Part shown: positions 16,328-27,490 of the stretch, in pieces | Layout of the letters: the number at the start of each line of letters is the position of its first letter | Numbering within the stretch: the stretch's first letter is position 1 | Assembly (NCBI GenBank): GCA_900764695.1 | Contig: CAAFOY010000056.1 | Location: 1-34,260 of the forward strand | Reading direction: 5' to 3' | Origin: Lachnospiraceae bacterium | Lineage (GTDB): Bacteria; Bacillota_A; Clostridia; Lachnospirales; Lachnospiraceae | DNA: 34,260 nucleotides | Program-made: the position numbers and the translations under genes | Notes under the pieces: model-generated | Seen by the model: only the letters and a program-made list of their open reading frames with translations | Database searches by the model: none | What the model was told of the DNA's origin: nothing

Positions 16328-17680
16328 CTATTTATCTATTCTTCTAAATGCCGAAATAAAAAATCCATCCATTCCATATTTTCCCGGAAGAATCTGAACA
16401 TAATCATGTTTGTTGTCAATTATCTGTTCCGGCAGTTTTTTATTTAATGACTGTAATTTAAACGGAAGATTTTCTTCTATCCATTTTACATTATCTTCAT
16501 TTTCTTCTTTTGTCACAGTACAAGTACTATATATTAATGTTCCACCCGGTTTAACATATTTGGAAACCACGCTTAATATTTCTTTTTGCAATTTTGCAAG
16601 CTCATTTATCTGTTCAATACTTGTGTTATATTTTATATCAACTTTATTTCCTATAACTCCAAGTCCTGAGCAAGGCAAATCTGCTATAACAATATCTGCT
16701 TTACCTATGACATTTTTATCTAATTTAGTTGCATCTTTACATTCAGCAAAAATACAGTTAAATCCGGTTCTTTTTATATTTTCATTAATAAGGCCTACTT
16801 TATATTCAGTTAAGTCTCTTGCCCTAATTTTACCTTTATTATGAATCAAATCAGCTATATGAAGGCTTTTTCCTCCAGGTGCCGCACACACATCAATTAT
16901 GTAGTACCCTTCTTTAGGATTAGCTGCCATTCCTACAAACATTGAACTTAAATTCTGTACTACAATGTTTCCTTTATTAAAATCATAAAAATCTGCAATC
17001 TGATTATAATCTGATATTTCTAATGCATTGCTATACAATGTAGAGCGTTTTACTTTTGCTCCTTCATTTTCAAGTCTTACTACTACTTCGTCAACTGTAG
17101 TTTTTGACGTATTCACTCTAATAGTTGTTGTTTTTTTATTATACACACTTTTAAGTATATTTTTTGTCGTTTCAATGCCAAATCTTTCAATCCACATATC
17201 AACAATCCATAAAGGCATTGAATATTCAATCTCAAGTCTTTCATTTTCTTTTTCAGGATATTTTATGGAATCCATATTTCTGGCTATATTTCTAACAACA
17301 CCATTTACAAATCCACTTAAATTAGAAAATTTTCTTTTTTTTGCTAATTTAACTGCTTCATTACAAACTGCCGATTCAGGAACACTGTCCATATATTTAA
17401 GCTGGTAAACAGACATTCGTAATATATATCTGATTACCGGCTTCATTTTATTAACTTTTGTTTTAGAAAACAAGTTAATTATATAATCTTCTTCAATTGT
17501 TCTTTCTATAGTTCCCTGAAACAGGCGTGTAATAAAAGCTCTTTGATTTTTATCAAGATTTTTATTTTCATCTAATGTATCTTTAACAATTAAATGACTA
17601 AGTCTACCTTTATTATTTTCTAAAAGCATATTTAAAACTATATTTCTAAGATTAACTTCCGGCGCTTTATTAGTCGTCAC
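16328..17680 (-). CDS. rsmB: 16S rRNA m5C967 methyltransferase RsmB
   Basis: RsmB (Sun/Fmu) methylates C5 of C967 in 16S rRNA. The product has about 450 residues: an N-terminal NusB-like RNA-binding domain (roughly 1-140), then a Rossmann methyltransferase domain with DVCAAPGGKSLH, the catalytic ADLPCSGLG and YSTCTVTKEENE. I chose the GTG at 17680 rather than the TTG at 17707. A strong GGAGG lies 8 bp before the GTG, inside the last codons of the upstream peptidase gene. The overlap is then 11 bp, and the reading begins with TTNKAPEVNLRNIV. The gap to rlmN is 11 bp. Confidence 0.93.
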   Translation of the reverse strand: MTTNKAPEVNLRNIVLNMLLENNKGRLSHLIVKDTLDENKNLDKNQRAFITRLFQGTIERTIEEDYIINLFSKTKVNKMKPVIRYILRMSVYQLKYMDSVPESAVCNEAVKLAKKRKFSNLSGFVNGVVRNIARNMDSIKYPEKENERLEIEYSMPLWIVDMWIERFGIETTKNILKSVYNKKTTTIRVNTSKTTVDEVVVRLENEGAKVKRSTLYSNALEISDYNQIADFYDFNKGNIVVQNLSSMFVGMAANPKEGYYIIDVCAAPGGKSLHIADLIHNKGKIRARDLTEYKVGLINENIKRTGFNCIFAECKDATKLDKNVIGKADIVIADLPCSGLGVIGNKVDIKYNTSIEQINELAKLQKEILSVVSKYVKPGGTLIYSTCTVTKEENEDNVKWIEENLPFKLQSLNKKLPEQIIDNKHDYVQILPGKYGMDGFFISAFRRIDK

Positions 17681-18398
17681 GTCTTCTTCCTCCGCCAAAT
17701 AATACAATAAGTCTCAATAACTGCAAAATAGATGAAGCTGCTGCCGCAACATATGTCATAGCCGCTGCTGATAAAACTTTTCGTGTATATTGTAGTTCCT
17801 GTGTTCCAAGAATTCCTGTTGATTCGAGTATTTGCATTGCACGTGATGATGCATTAAATTCTACCGGCAATGTAACGAGCTGGAATAATACGGCTAATGA
17901 AAATGCCCATATTCCTAAATCAATAATCATCTGCGATGAATTGCCGCCTATAAACAATCCTGCGATTATTAATATCCATGAAAGTCTTGAGCCCCAATTT
18001 GCAAATGGGACTAATGCGCTTCTAATTGAAATAGGTGCATATCCTTTTGCATGCTGTATTGCATGTCCACATTCATGTGCTGCTACTCCGACTGCTGCAA
18101 CGCTGTCACTTGCATAGGTTGCATCTGACAAACTTAAAACTTTATTTGCCGGATTATAATTATCTGTCAGATTGCCTCTTATATGACGAATCTGAACATC
18201 TGTAATTCCCTGAGATCTTAATATTCTTTCTGCAGCCTGAGCTCCTGTAAGTCCTGACATACTTCTATAATTGGAGTATTTATTATATGTTGAATTTACT
18301 CTTGCTGAAGCTATCATACATATAGCTGCACCAATAATTAAGAAAATATAAGTTGGATCAAAATAATAATATCCATATCCATAATATGCTAAAATCAT
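17670..18398 (-). CDS. Membrane zinc metallopeptidase, YugP family
   Basis: This 242-residue membrane protein belongs to the DUF2232-independent YugP (neutral zinc metallopeptidase) family. The zinc motif HECGH is at residues 108-112 in AAHECGHAIQHA. One membrane helix lies near 16-32 and two or more in the second half (about 125-185), with another hydrophobic stretch near 205-232 and a GGGRRRDD tail. The physiological substrate is not known. It sits between fmt (2-bp gap) and rsmB (overlap), an insertion in the Bacillus order that I recall from other Clostridia. Its last codons carry the ribosome binding site of rsmB. Confidence 0.9.
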   Translation of the reverse strand: MILAYYGYGYYYFDPTYIFLIIGAAICMIASARVNSTYNKYSNYRSMSGLTGAQAAERILRSQGITDVQIRHIRGNLTDNYNPANKVLSLSDATYASDSVAAVGVAAHECGHAIQHAKGYAPISIRSALVPFANWGSRLSWILIIAGLFIGGNSSQMIIDLGIWAFSLAVLFQLVTLPVEFNASSRAMQILESTGILGTQELQYTRKVLSAAAMTYVAAAASSILQLLRLIVLFGGGRRRDD

Positions 18399-18400
18399 AT

Positions 18401-19327
18401 TTATCCCTCCATTCTATCAGGAATTTTAGCTCCATTTAGGAAATCTCTTGTTTTCATTCTCTTTTTGCCCTCTAACTGTAGTTCTAAAATTTTAAGGCTT
18501 CCCTTTCCCGTTGCAACACGGATAAAGTCTTTACCTACTTCAGTAATTGTTCCTGGTGCAGAATCATTTTCAGAATCGTCCACATCTGCATCCCATATTT
18601 TTAAAGTCTTACCATCCATTTTTGTATATGCACTTGGCCATGGATTCAACCCTCTTATAAGTCTCTCAATTTCATTTGCAGATTTATTAAAGTCAATTTT
18701 TCCTAACTGTTTATTAATCATACCTGCATAATTTGACTTACTGTCATCCTGCGGAGTTCTTACTGCTGTTCCATTTTCAAGTTCAATTAATGTTTTTAAG
18801 ATTAATTTCCCACCCTCTATTGCTAATTTATCAAATAAGCTTCCGCCGGTTTCTTTCTTATCAATCGGGACAACTACTTTGTCTATAATATCCCCTGTAT
18901 CTAATCCTTCATTCATATACATTGTTGTAACACCTGTTTCTTTTTCGCCGTCAATAACTGACCACTGAATAGGTGCCGCTCCTCTGTATTTAGGAAGTAA
19001 TGATGCATGTACGTTTATGCATCCATACTTAGGCATATCTAAAATTGCTTTTGGTAAAATTTGTCCAAATGCAATTACCACAATTGCATCAGGATTCATT
19101 TCTTTTAACTTTTCAATAAATTCAGTTTCTTTAACTCTTTGTGGCTGATATACATCAAGTCCTAATTCCAATGCTTTTTCTTTTACCGGTGTGTATTGCA
19201 TTTTTCCACCACGTCCCTTTGGTTTATCAGGTTGTGTAATTACACCAACCACATCATGACCTGCTTTTACAATATTTTCTAAAGCATTAACTGAAAAATC
19301 GGGAGTACCCATAAATACTATTTTCAT
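18401..19327 (-). CDS. fmt: Methionyl-tRNA formyltransferase
   Basis: Fmt formylates initiator Met-tRNA using 10-formyltetrahydrofolate, which the fhs and folD products upstream help supply. The 308-residue protein has the formyltransferase domain with MGTPDFSVNALE at the N-terminus, the loop DKPKGRGGK, the catalytic signature NVHASLLPKYRGAAPIQW and DTGDI, followed by the C-terminal OB-like domain. The start has AGAGGAG upstream. It lies 85 bp downstream of def, an unusually long gap for this operon, and 2 bp before the YugP-type gene. Confidence 0.97.
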   Translation of the reverse strand: MKIVFMGTPDFSVNALENIVKAGHDVVGVITQPDKPKGRGGKMQYTPVKEKALELGLDVYQPQRVKETEFIEKLKEMNPDAIVVIAFGQILPKAILDMPKYGCINVHASLLPKYRGAAPIQWSVIDGEKETGVTTMYMNEGLDTGDIIDKVVVPIDKKETGGSLFDKLAIEGGKLILKTLIELENGTAVRTPQDDSKSNYAGMINKQLGKIDFNKSANEIERLIRGLNPWPSAYTKMDGKTLKIWDADVDDSENDSAPGTITEVGKDFIRVATGKGSLKILELQLEGKKRMKTRDFLNGAKIPDRMEG

Positions 19328-19412
19328 CTTATTTCTCCTCTAATAATATGTATTGCCCCTCCCTTAGGTCGGTGGCTTGTCGTCGGAAAGATTTATTAAA
19401 ATGAATTTTTCT

Positions 19413-19886
19413 TTATTCATCTTCTAATTCTTCATTGTCATATATTCTTCCTTCAACCTTGTCTACATACATTATTCCGTCTAAATGATCACATTCATGC
19501 TGTATTGCTCTTGCTAGTAATTCTGTTCCCTCTAATTCATATAATTCCATATTTTCATCATATGCTCTTACAACAACATGGTTGCTTCTTGTGACTACCC
19601 CTGATTTTCCCGGAAGGCTTAAACATCCTTCATACCCTGTCTGTTCTCCATCTTTTTCTATAATTTCAGGATTAATCATGATAATCGGACCATCTCCTAT
19701 ATCTATTACGACAATTCTTTTAAGAACACCAACCTGAGGTGCTGCAAGTCCGACACCATTTGCCTCATACATAGTATCAAGCATATCATCTATAAGAATC
19801 TTTGTTCTAGCATTAATATTTTTAACTTCTTTACAAACTTTTCTTAAACATGGATCTCCTAATTCTCTAACATTTCTAAGCGCCAT
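19413..19886 (-). CDS. def: Peptide deformylase
   Basis: Def removes the formyl group from nascent proteins. The 157-residue enzyme has all three family motifs: GVGLAAPQVG (44-53), EGCLSLP with metal ligand Cys88, and QHECDHLDG with ligands His130 and His134 and catalytic Glu131. The ATG is preceded by AAAGGAG. It lies 16 bp downstream of priA and upstream of fmt, the standard def-fmt pairing of formylation and deformylation. Confidence 0.97.
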   Translation of the reverse strand: MALRNVRELGDPCLRKVCKEVKNINARTKILIDDMLDTMYEANGVGLAAPQVGVLKRIVVIDIGDGPIIMINPEIIEKDGEQTGYEGCLSLPGKSGVVTRSNHVVVRAYDENMELYELEGTELLARAIQHECDHLDGIMYVDKVEGRIYDNEELEDE

Positions 19887-19902
19887 CTCATTTCTCCTTT
19901 TA

Positions 19903-22134
19903 TCACTCTCTCACATTAAATTGTAAGGTTATACCTTTAACTTTTTGTGAAGTATTTATTAATTCTTGTATATAGTCTGACATTCTAATAAGTTTTTCTT
20001 TATCAAGACTTTTTAAATATATCATTCTTCTATATACATCATTTATCTTTGCCACCGGAGGTTTCGCCGGTCCAATTATCATTAACTGTTTAAATTTTGC
20101 TTCTTTTAATTTGTTTATATATTTAGTAAGGGCATCTGTAAATCTGTCTAACAACTCCTCATCTTCAGATTGAATTAAGATTTCAGTCATTGCCGCTACA
20201 GGTGGATATTGCATTAATTGTCTATATGCTAATTCTTCCTGATAGAATTCTTCATAATCCTGCTTTGCTGCTGATTCAATACTATAATTATCCGGTGAGT
20301 ATGTCTGAATTACGACCTGTCCTTTTTCTTTTCCTCTTCCTGCTCTTCCTGCTGCCTGCGTTAGTAATTGAAACGTCTTTTCAGCCGCCGTATAATCACT
20401 CGCATATAATGACATATCCGCTGCTAAAATTCCAACTAATGTTACATCAGGAAAGTCATGTCCTTTTACAATCATCTGAGTTCCAACGAGGATATCTGCC
20501 TGATGATTTGCGAAAGCTGACAGTATTTCTTCATGACCACCTTTCCTTGATGTTGTGTCAAAATCCATTCGCAATACTTTGGCCTGTGGAAATTCTTTTT
20601 TTATCATTGTTTCAACTTTTTGTGTTCCTATACCAAATCCGGCTATATATTTAGAACCACATTTTGGGCATAACCTTGGAATCGGTTCTTCGTAACCGCA
20701 ATAATGGCACACCATTTTTCCATTATTATGGGCTTTTAATGTCACATCACAATGTGGGCATTTGACTGCCTCTCCACACTCCCGACACGACACAAATCCT
20801 GCATATCCTCTTCTATTTATAAACAACATAGTCTGCTGTTTTTTTTCTAATCTGTCATTAATCAGCTGCTTTAATTCCATACTAAACATTGACTTATTGT
20901 CATTCTTTAGCTCTTTCCTCATATCAACTACTGACACCTGTGCCAATTTGCCTTTTTCTCTGCTTGTAAGTCTGTGTAACTTATATTTCCCTGTCTGCGC
21001 ATTAAAATATGATTCTAAAGAAGGTGTTGCTGAGCCTAAAACTAATGTTGCTCCTGTAATATTGCATAATTTTGCAGCCACCTCTCTTGCATGATATTTA
21101 GGAACATTTTCACTTTTATATGCTCCCTCATGCTCTTCATCAATTACTATAAGGCCTAAATTTTCAAATGGGGTAAAAAGCGCAGATCTTGGACCTATGA
21201 TTATACTTATTTCTCCTCTTTTTGCCCTTTCAAACTGATCATACTTTTCTCCTGCTGACAGTTTTGAATTAATTATTGACACCTTATCTTTAAATCTTCT
21301 CGTAAATCTCTTTACTGTCTGATATGTTAAAGCGATTTCAGGAATTAAAACAATCGCCTGTTTTCCATCGTGGATAGTCTTGTCTATAATATCCATATAA
21401 ACTTCTGTTTTACCGCTTCCGGTTATCCCATAAATCAAATGAACATTTGCTTTTTCACTTTTTTTATAATCCATTGTCTTTTTAATACTGTCTGCGACAG
21501 CTTTTTGCTGTTCATTTAATATTATATCATAACGCTCAAGATTATTAAAATTAACAGGATTTCTATAACTGTTTTCAATTTCTATCAAAATATCTCCTGT
21601 AGATTCAAGTGCCTTCAGAGTACTTGGCGATATATTTAATTTGTCTACTACAAGCTCCTTTGACATATGTTTTATATCTTTTAGTTCCTGTAGCAATCTG
21701 ACCTTTGCCTTTGCATTGGACTTTTTATATTTTAATATCTTTTCTTCTGCTTCTTCTTCACTTATATTAAGCGTTATTGTCTTCTTTTGTATATTTTTTA
21801 TTTTCTTTTTAACAGGTATGACTGTTTTTAATGCCTGATTCATTGTACAGCTATACTCTTTCTTTATCCACCAGGCTAACTCTATAAGTTGTTTTTCAAC
21901 CGTTGCCGCGCCTTCATTTGCACGAATAATATATTTCATCTTATTTATATCAAATGACGGCTTGTCTGTTATCTCGATTACATATCCTGTTATCTCTCTG
22001 TTTCCTTTTCCAAATGGAATAACTATCTGAGTACCTATAGATATCTTATCTTCTAATTCTTTCGGTATTATATAACCAAAAGGGCGGTCCAATTTTTCAT
22101 GTGAAATATCAACAATAATATTCGCAAATTTCAT
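19903..22134 (-). CDS. priA: Primosomal protein N', replication restart helicase PriA
   Basis: PriA recognises stalled forks and loads the replisome. The protein of about 743 residues has an N-terminal DNA-binding domain (FGYIIPKEL near 20), Walker A GITGSGKTE, the DEEH box in VIDEEHEGAYK, the zinc-binding cysteine region (CRECGEAVKCPHC, then CHYC and CPKC) and helicase motifs through QAAGRAGRG. I chose the ATG at 22134 (MKFANIIVDIS), which starts the conserved domain, over the ATG at 22152, which would add six residues not typical of PriA. Neither start has a perfect Shine-Dalgarno sequence. It precedes def by 16 bp, as in Bacillus. Confidence 0.95.
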   Translation of the reverse strand: MKFANIIVDISHEKLDRPFGYIIPKELEDKISIGTQIVIPFGKGNREITGYVIEITDKPSFDINKMKYIIRANEGAATVEKQLIELAWWIKKEYSCTMNQALKTVIPVKKKIKNIQKKTITLNISEEEAEEKILKYKKSNAKAKVRLLQELKDIKHMSKELVVDKLNISPSTLKALESTGDILIEIENSYRNPVNFNNLERYDIILNEQQKAVADSIKKTMDYKKSEKANVHLIYGITGSGKTEVYMDIIDKTIHDGKQAIVLIPEIALTYQTVKRFTRRFKDKVSIINSKLSAGEKYDQFERAKRGEISIIIGPRSALFTPFENLGLIVIDEEHEGAYKSENVPKYHAREVAAKLCNITGATLVLGSATPSLESYFNAQTGKYKLHRLTSREKGKLAQVSVVDMRKELKNDNKSMFSMELKQLINDRLEKKQQTMLFINRRGYAGFVSCRECGEAVKCPHCDVTLKAHNNGKMVCHYCGYEEPIPRLCPKCGSKYIAGFGIGTQKVETMIKKEFPQAKVLRMDFDTTSRKGGHEEILSAFANHQADILVGTQMIVKGHDFPDVTLVGILAADMSLYASDYTAAEKTFQLLTQAAGRAGRGKEKGQVVIQTYSPDNYSIESAAKQDYEEFYQEELAYRQLMQYPPVAAMTEILIQSEDEELLDRFTDALTKYINKLKEAKFKQLMIIGPAKPPVAKINDVYRRMIYLKSLDKEKLIRMSDYIQELINTSQKVKGITLQFNVRE

Positions 22135-22165
22135 TTGACACCGCCCTTTCATATCTTATTTATCT

Positions 22166-23008
22166 TTATCTAAATAACTTTGCACTTCTTACGCAATTTG
22201 CCAATAACATTGTAACAGTCATTGGTCCAACGCCACCCGGTACAGGTGTTATTGCATATGTTTTTTCACTTACTGAATCAAAATCCACATCTCCACAAAG
22301 CTTGTTATCTTCATTTCTATGGATTCCTACATCAATTACAACCGCTCCTTCTTTAACATAATCAGCTGTAATAAACTTTGGCTTACCTATTGCTACAATT
22401 AAAATATCTGCTCTTTTTGTAACTTCCTTTAAGTCTTTTGTTCTTGAATGTGCAATTGTTACTGTTGCATTTTCTTTGAGCATAAGCATCGCCATTGGCT
22501 TGCCTACAATATTACTACGTCCTATTACCACACATTCTTTTCCTGAGATTTCGACACCTGTTCTCTTTATAAGCTCAACAATTCCTGCAGGTGTACATGG
22601 TAAAAATGTTTCTTCACCAATCATCATTTTTCCGACATTCATTGGATGGAAACCATCAACATCTTTCTTGCTGTCAATTCTGTTTAGCACTTCTGTTTCG
22701 TCTAAATGTTTTGGTAATGGAAGTTGTACAAGAATTCCATTAATTTCTTTGTCTGCATTTAACTTATCTATTAATTCAAGAAGTTCATCCTGTGTAGTTT
22801 CTTCCTTTAATGCATATGTAATTGATTTTATTCCTACATATTCACATGCTTTTTCTTTATTTCTAACATACACAGCTGATGCAGGGTCTTCTCCAACCTT
22901 TACGACTGCAAGTGCTATGTCAATCCCCTGTTCTTTTAACTTTGCAACTTCTTCCTTGATTTCATCTTTAATTTCACCTGAAATCTTCTTTCCATCAATT
23001 AATTTCAT
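22166..23008 (-). CDS. folD: Bifunctional methylenetetrahydrofolate dehydrogenase/cyclohydrolase FolD
   Basis: FolD interconverts 5,10-methylene-, methenyl- and 10-formyl-tetrahydrofolate. The 280-residue protein has [14 protein letters not shown] with the catalytic lysine, [10 protein letters not shown], the nucleotide-binding [13 protein letters not shown] and the closing [11 protein letters not shown]. It is placed between fhs (124-bp gap with a 28-bp palindrome) and priA (31-bp gap). The three folate-linked genes fhs, folD and fmt lie in one direction in this window. The closest Shine-Dalgarno-like AGGAAG is about 13 bp from the ATG, which is long. Confidence 0.97.
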   Translation of the reverse strand: MKLIDGKKISGEIKDEIKEEVAKLKEQGIDIALAVVKVGEDPASAVYVRNKEKACEYVGIKSITYALKEETTQDELLELIDKLNADKEINGILVQLPLPKHLDETEVLNRIDSKKDVDGFHPMNVGKMMIGEETFLPCTPAGIVELIKRTGVEISGKECVVIGRSNIVGKPMAMLMLKENATVTIAHSRTKDLKEVTKRADILIVAIGKPKFITADYVKEGAVVIDVGIHRNEDNKLCGDVDFDSVSEKTYAITPVPGGVGPMTVTMLLANCVRSAKLFR

Positions 23009-23042
23009 TACTTTATAAACGCTTCCTTTCTTCGCAGTAATT

Positions 23043-23048
23043 ATTATA
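23043..23048 (-). promoter_or_regulatory. Possible -10 box for folD
   Basis: A perfect TATAAT on the minus strand lies 35 bp before the folD start, just after the 28-bp palindrome, but no acceptable -35 box sits 16-18 bp upstream. It could allow folD and the downstream operon to start separately from fhs. This is a weak call. Confidence 0.35.
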
Positions 23049-23050
23049 GT

Positions 23051-23078
23051 TAAGGAGCAAAATGCATTTTGCTCCTTA
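23051..23078. repeat. 28-bp perfect palindrome between fhs and folD
   Basis: The left half is TAAGGAGCAAAATG and the right half is its exact complement. As RNA it forms a 12-bp stem with a 4-nt loop. After it, the minus strand reads ACTATAATAA, not a T-tract, so it is at best a weak terminator for fhs. It could also be a dimeric protein-binding site controlling folD. Confidence 0.75.
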
Positions 23079-23132
23079 TTGATACCTACGAATTAATTTT
23101 AATTCATTGCATTTTATACACGGCATCATTTA

Positions 23133-24803
23133 TTAGAATAATCCTGTAATCTTTCCATCGTCTGTAACATCAATATCGTATGCTGCAGGATGTTTTGGAA
23201 GTCCCGGCATTGTCATTACATTTCCAGTTAATACAACAACAAATCCTGCTCCTGCTGATATATATACGTCACGAATGCTGATTTCAAATCCTTCCGGTCT
23301 TCCTAATTTATCTTTATCATCTGATAATGAATACTGTGTTTTAGCCATACATACAGGAAGATTTCCATATCCCATATCTTCAATCTTAGCAATTGCCTTC
23401 TGAGCTTCAGGTGAATAATTAACTCCATCTGCTCCATAAATTTCTTTTGCAACTGTTTCGATTTTTTCTTTGATTGGTAATTTGGTATCATATAATGGTT
23501 TGAATTTAGATTCTTTATTTTCTAATGTTTCAAGAACTTTATTAGCTAAATCAATTCCACCTTTTCCACCTTTTTCCCATACTTGTGCCAATGCAAATTC
23601 GCATCCTCTGTCTTCACAGAATTTCTTAATATATTCATATTCAGCTTCTGTATCTGTGATAAATGAATTTAATGTTACAACTACAGGGACTCCAAATTTC
23701 TGAAGGTTTTCAATATGTTTTTCAAGGTTAACAATACCTTTTGCCAACGCGTCTAAATTTTCTTCTGACAATTCACTCTTTGGAACTCCACCGTTATATT
23801 TTAATGCTCTTACTGTTGCAACTAAAACAACGCAATCAGGTTTAAGTCCTGCCTGACGGCACTTAATATCCATGAATTTTTCTGCTCCAAGGTCTGCACC
23901 AAATCCTGCTTCTGTTACTACTATATCAGCCATCTTTAATGCTGTCTTTGTTGCTCTTACTGAGTTACATCCATGTGCGATATTTGCAAATGGTCCACCA
24001 TGAACAAGTGCTATTGTATGCTCTAATGTCTGGATTACATTAGGTTTAATAGCATCCTTTAAAAGTGCTGCCATTGAACCTACTGCCTGAATATCCTTTG
24101 CAGTTACAGGCTTACCATCATATGTATAAGCAACAATTATTTTCCCAAGTCTTTCTTTTAAATCTGCTAAATCATCTGCAAGGCAAAGAATTGCCATAAT
24201 TTCTGATGCAACTGTAATTACAAAATGGTCTTCTCTTACTGTTCCATCAACCTTTCTTCCAAGACCTACAATAATATTTCTTAATACTCTGTCATTGATA
24301 TCCACACATCTCTTCCATACAATCTGATTAGGGTCAATTCCGAGTACATTTCCCTGCTGAATGTGATTATCAAGCATTGCTGCTAATAAATTATTAGCTG
24401 ATGTAATTGCATGGAAATCTCCTGTAAAATGAAGATTTAAATCTTCCATAGGAACAACCTGTGAATATCCACCACCTGCTGCTCCCCCTTTAATACCAAA
24501 ACAAGGTCCAAGAGATGGCTCTCTAAGTGCAATTACTGCTTTTTTATTTAACTGACCTAAAGCCTGTCCTAAACCAACAGTAATTGTTGTCTTTCCTTCT
24601 CCTGCAGGAGTTGGATTGATAGCTGTTACAAGTACAAGTTTTCCATCTTCATTATCTTTTATTTTATTCCAATATTCATTTGAAATTTTTGCTTTATATT
24701 TACCATATAATTCTAAATCATCTTCTGTTAACCCAATTTTTGCTGTTACCTCTTTAATTGGAAGCATAGTAGCTTCCTGCGCAATCTGAATATCTGTTTT
24801 CAT
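23133..24803 (-). CDS. fhs: Formate-tetrahydrofolate ligase
   Basis: Fhs makes 10-formyltetrahydrofolate from formate, ATP and tetrahydrofolate, feeding purine synthesis and initiator tRNA formylation. The 556-residue length is standard. The ATP-binding loop is [10 protein letters not shown] near residues 66-75, with [19 protein letters not shown] and the family segments [12 protein letters not shown] and VVVTLNSF. It starts 11 bp after the FtsK/SpoIIIE gene, so it is probably on the same transcript, and lies 124 bp upstream of folD. Confidence 0.97.
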   Translation of the reverse strand: MKTDIQIAQEATMLPIKEVTAKIGLTEDDLELYGKYKAKISNEYWNKIKDNEDGKLVLVTAINPTPAGEGKTTITVGLGQALGQLNKKAVIALREPSLGPCFGIKGGAAGGGYSQVVPMEDLNLHFTGDFHAITSANNLLAAMLDNHIQQGNVLGIDPNQIVWKRCVDINDRVLRNIIVGLGRKVDGTVREDHFVITVASEIMAILCLADDLADLKERLGKIIVAYTYDGKPVTAKDIQAVGSMAALLKDAIKPNVIQTLEHTIALVHGGPFANIAHGCNSVRATKTALKMADIVVTEAGFGADLGAEKFMDIKCRQAGLKPDCVVLVATVRALKYNGGVPKSELSEENLDALAKGIVNLEKHIENLQKFGVPVVVTLNSFITDTEAEYEYIKKFCEDRGCEFALAQVWEKGGKGGIDLANKVLETLENKESKFKPLYDTKLPIKEKIETVAKEIYGADGVNYSPEAQKAIAKIEDMGYGNLPVCMAKTQYSLSDDKDKLGRPEGFEISIRDVYISAGAGFVVVLTGNVMTMPGLPKHPAAYDIDVTDDGKITGLF

Positions 24804-24814
24804 TTTCTTCTCCT

Positions 24815-27490
24815 TTATTGCTCCTCTTTTTTATTATTACCTGAAATATACTCATCAAATTGTTCCATGCTCATAAGTATTTTTCTAGGTTTATTTTGTT
24901 CTTCCTGTCCAACAATACCGGCATCGTATAATTGTTCCATTATACGTGCTGCTCTATTGAATCCAACTCTGAACTGTCTTTGCAGCATACTTGTAGAACC
25001 TTTGTCTTTTTCAATGCATAATCTTGCTGCCTGTTCAAAGTATTCATCTCTTCCATTTTCTTCTCCATCTTCTTTAGATGGTTCCGATAATTTTTCTTCA
25101 ATGGAAGTTTCGTAAACAACCTCACTGCTATGCGATACAAGGTATTGAACTGTCCTTTGTACCTCTTCATCAGATACATATGCTCCCTGCAATCTTACAG
25201 GTTTAACATAGCCTGATGGATAAAACAGCATATCACCATTACCAAGCAGTTTTTCAGCTCCGTTCATATCTATAATTGTTCTGGAATCTGTTCCTGATGA
25301 AACAGTCAATGCAACTCTAGATGGAATATTTGCCTTAATAAGACCTGTAATAACATCTACCGAAGGTCTTTGAGTGGCAATAATCAAATGAATTCCAGCT
25401 GCACGTGCAAGCTGTGCAAGTCTGCATATCGCATCTTCAACTTCTTTTGCTGCAACCATCATAAGGTCTGCTAACTCGTCAATTACTATTACAATCTGAG
25501 CCATCTTTTCAGGTGGTTCATCTCCTTCGTAATCTCCTGCTTCAATTTTTGCATTATATCCTTTCAAATCTCTTGAGCCTGTTTGCGAAAATTTCTTATA
25601 TCTTTCTGACATTTCAGCCACAGCCCAATTCAATATACCTGCTGCCTTTTTAGGATCTGTAACAACGGGATATAATAAATGAGGTATTCCATTGTAAACC
25701 TTAAATTCAACTACCTTAGGATCAATTATAATCAACTTAACTTCATCAGGTGTCGCTCTATATAAAATACTCATTATTATTGAATTTGTAAATACTGATT
25801 TTCCCGAACCTGTTGTTCCGGCTACAAGCATATGTGGCATTTTTGCAATATCTGCAACTACAACCCTGCCTGCAATATCCTTACCTGCCGCAAAAGCAAT
25901 CTTTGAAGAATTCTCTTTTAGTTCTTTGGATTCTAATAATTCTCTTATATAAACTGTATCTCTTCCTTTGTTAGGGACTTCAATTCCAACTGCTGCTTTT
26001 CCCGGAATCGGAGCTTCAATTCTAATATCTGCTGCGGCAAGATTTAATTTGATATCATCTGTAAGTGCAGTTATCTTGCTAACTTTTGTTCCCATTTCCG
26101 GTTGTAATTCATATCTTGTAACCGAAGGGCCTTTACTTACATTTGTTACTGTTACATTAACTCCAAAATTCTGAAGAATTTGTTGCAATTTATTTGCTGT
26201 TTCCATAAGTTCCATTTTTGATGTTGGATTCTTACTTCCCGGATTTTTATTTAAAAGACTATATGTTGGTTTAGTATATTTCATCTTTTTCTTAACCGGT
26301 GCAATAATCTTTCCTTCTGATGATGCTTTTTCAGGTACTTTCGTCTGTGGATTAATTTCCTGTGCATCCATCGTTTCCTGTGAAGGTTTAATTTCATGCA
26401 TGCCATAAGGCTTTCTATTCATTACTTCTTTTGCTTCTTTTGAAACAAATATTCTTTCCTTAGGTTTAAACTCTCCATCATTTGCATGTTCATCCGCTAT
26501 CGGAGTTTTATTAATAGGCTCTTCTTTAAGTTTCGCCGTAACACCACTTTGTTTTCCATATATAAACTGACCTGTCGGTTCTTCTTCTAAATCAATATGT
26601 CCACTATATTCCGGTTCTAATCCTTCTATATTAATTTCATGTACATTCTGACTTTCTTCTTTTATTGCTGAGACATTTATAGCATCTAAATCACTAAAAT
26701 TGACAGGCTTTGCCTTTTCCATTTTTTTCTTTTCAACTTCCTCAGCCCTTACCTTAGCTTCAATCTCCCGATGAACTCTCTGAATTTCCTTTTCCTGTCT
26801 GTTTATTTCTTTTTGCTTCTTTCTTTCTATTCTTGCAACTTCCTGCTGTTGCTGAATATCCTTCATATCATCTCTTGCGCTTTCGTAAACGCTGATTCCA
26901 TGATTTTTAAGCATATCTAAAATAGATTTTTCAGTTAATATAACAATTGTTATAATTGCAATTATTATTACAAACACATAGGTTCCTGCTATTCCAAATA
27001 AAGTTTTAAGGCCATCTCCTATGGCTCCACCTATAATTCCACCACCTATTTTATATTCACCACAAAAAGAGTAATATTCACTAACTGTAGTCTTTTGTAC
27101 ATTCAAAATCAAATGTGCAAAAACACATGCATCAAAATAAAGAATTAATGCAGTTACACTTTTAGCAACCGCTCTAACATCGCCTAAATTTACAAACAAT
27201 ATACCTGCTATAAAAAACAGCACAATAGGGAATATATATGCCGGTACTCCAAATGCTCCAAACATAAAATAACTGAGCATATTGCCTACTACCCCGCAAA
27301 CTCCAAAATTACTTAAAAAAAGTAATAATGCTACCGCAATTAGAATCCATATGTAAATTTCTGATATTATTCTTATCTGTTCACTGGTTCTCGAATTTTT
27401 TGAATTGCTCTTACGGGTACCGGTGTTTCGTCCTTTATTTGTTGTTTTTTTGGATTTGGTACCACTTGTTCTTTTTTTAGTAGTAGCCAT
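24815..27490 (-). CDS. DNA translocase FtsK/SpoIIIE
   Basis: This septal DNA pump moves chromosome ends during division or sporulation. The protein of about 891 residues has a basic N-terminus, four or so membrane helices in roughly residues 40-190, a charged linker with a coiled-coil (about 205-260), then the motor. Walker A is [10 protein letters not shown] and Walker B is [11 protein letters not shown]. The C-terminal gamma winged-helix domain (from [14 protein letters not shown]) would read KOPS/SRS-type guide sequences. I chose the ATG at 27490 ([10 protein letters not shown]), with GGAGGT just upstream. The frame opens earlier at 27520, but that start lacks a ribosome binding site. FtsK and SpoIIIE roles cannot be told apart here. 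Confidence 0.94.
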   Translation of the reverse strand: MATTKKRTSGTKSKKTTNKGRNTGTRKSNSKNSRTSEQIRIISEIYIWILIAVALLLFLSNFGVCGVVGNMLSYFMFGAFGVPAYIFPIVLFFIAGILFVNLGDVRAVAKSVTALILYFDACVFAHLILNVQKTTVSEYYSFCGEYKIGGGIIGGAIGDGLKTLFGIAGTYVFVIIIAIITIVILTEKSILDMLKNHGISVYESARDDMKDIQQQQEVARIERKKQKEINRQEKEIQRVHREIEAKVRAEEVEKKKMEKAKPVNFSDLDAINVSAIKEESQNVHEINIEGLEPEYSGHIDLEEEPTGQFIYGKQSGVTAKLKEEPINKTPIADEHANDGEFKPKERIFVSKEAKEVMNRKPYGMHEIKPSQETMDAQEINPQTKVPEKASSEGKIIAPVKKKMKYTKPTYSLLNKNPGSKNPTSKMELMETANKLQQILQNFGVNVTVTNVSKGPSVTRYELQPEMGTKVSKITALTDDIKLNLAAADIRIEAPIPGKAAVGIEVPNKGRDTVYIRELLESKELKENSSKIAFAAGKDIAGRVVVADIAKMPHMLVAGTTGSGKSVFTNSIIMSILYRATPDEVKLIIIDPKVVEFKVYNGIPHLLYPVVTDPKKAAGILNWAVAEMSERYKKFSQTGSRDLKGYNAKIEAGDYEGDEPPEKMAQIVIVIDELADLMMVAAKEVEDAICRLAQLARAAGIHLIIATQRPSVDVITGLIKANIPSRVALTVSSGTDSRTIIDMNGAEKLLGNGDMLFYPSGYVKPVRLQGAYVSDEEVQRTVQYLVSHSSEVVYETSIEEKLSEPSKEDGEENGRDEYFEQAARLCIEKDKGSTSMLQRQFRVGFNRAARIMEQLYDAGIVGQEEQNKPRKILMSMEQFDEYISGNNKKEEQ

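Noticed and set aside
23009..23132. Folate or THF riboswitch upstream of folD
   Set aside because: I looked for a structured leader but see only the 28-bp palindrome and AT-rich sequence, too short for a known THF riboswitch.
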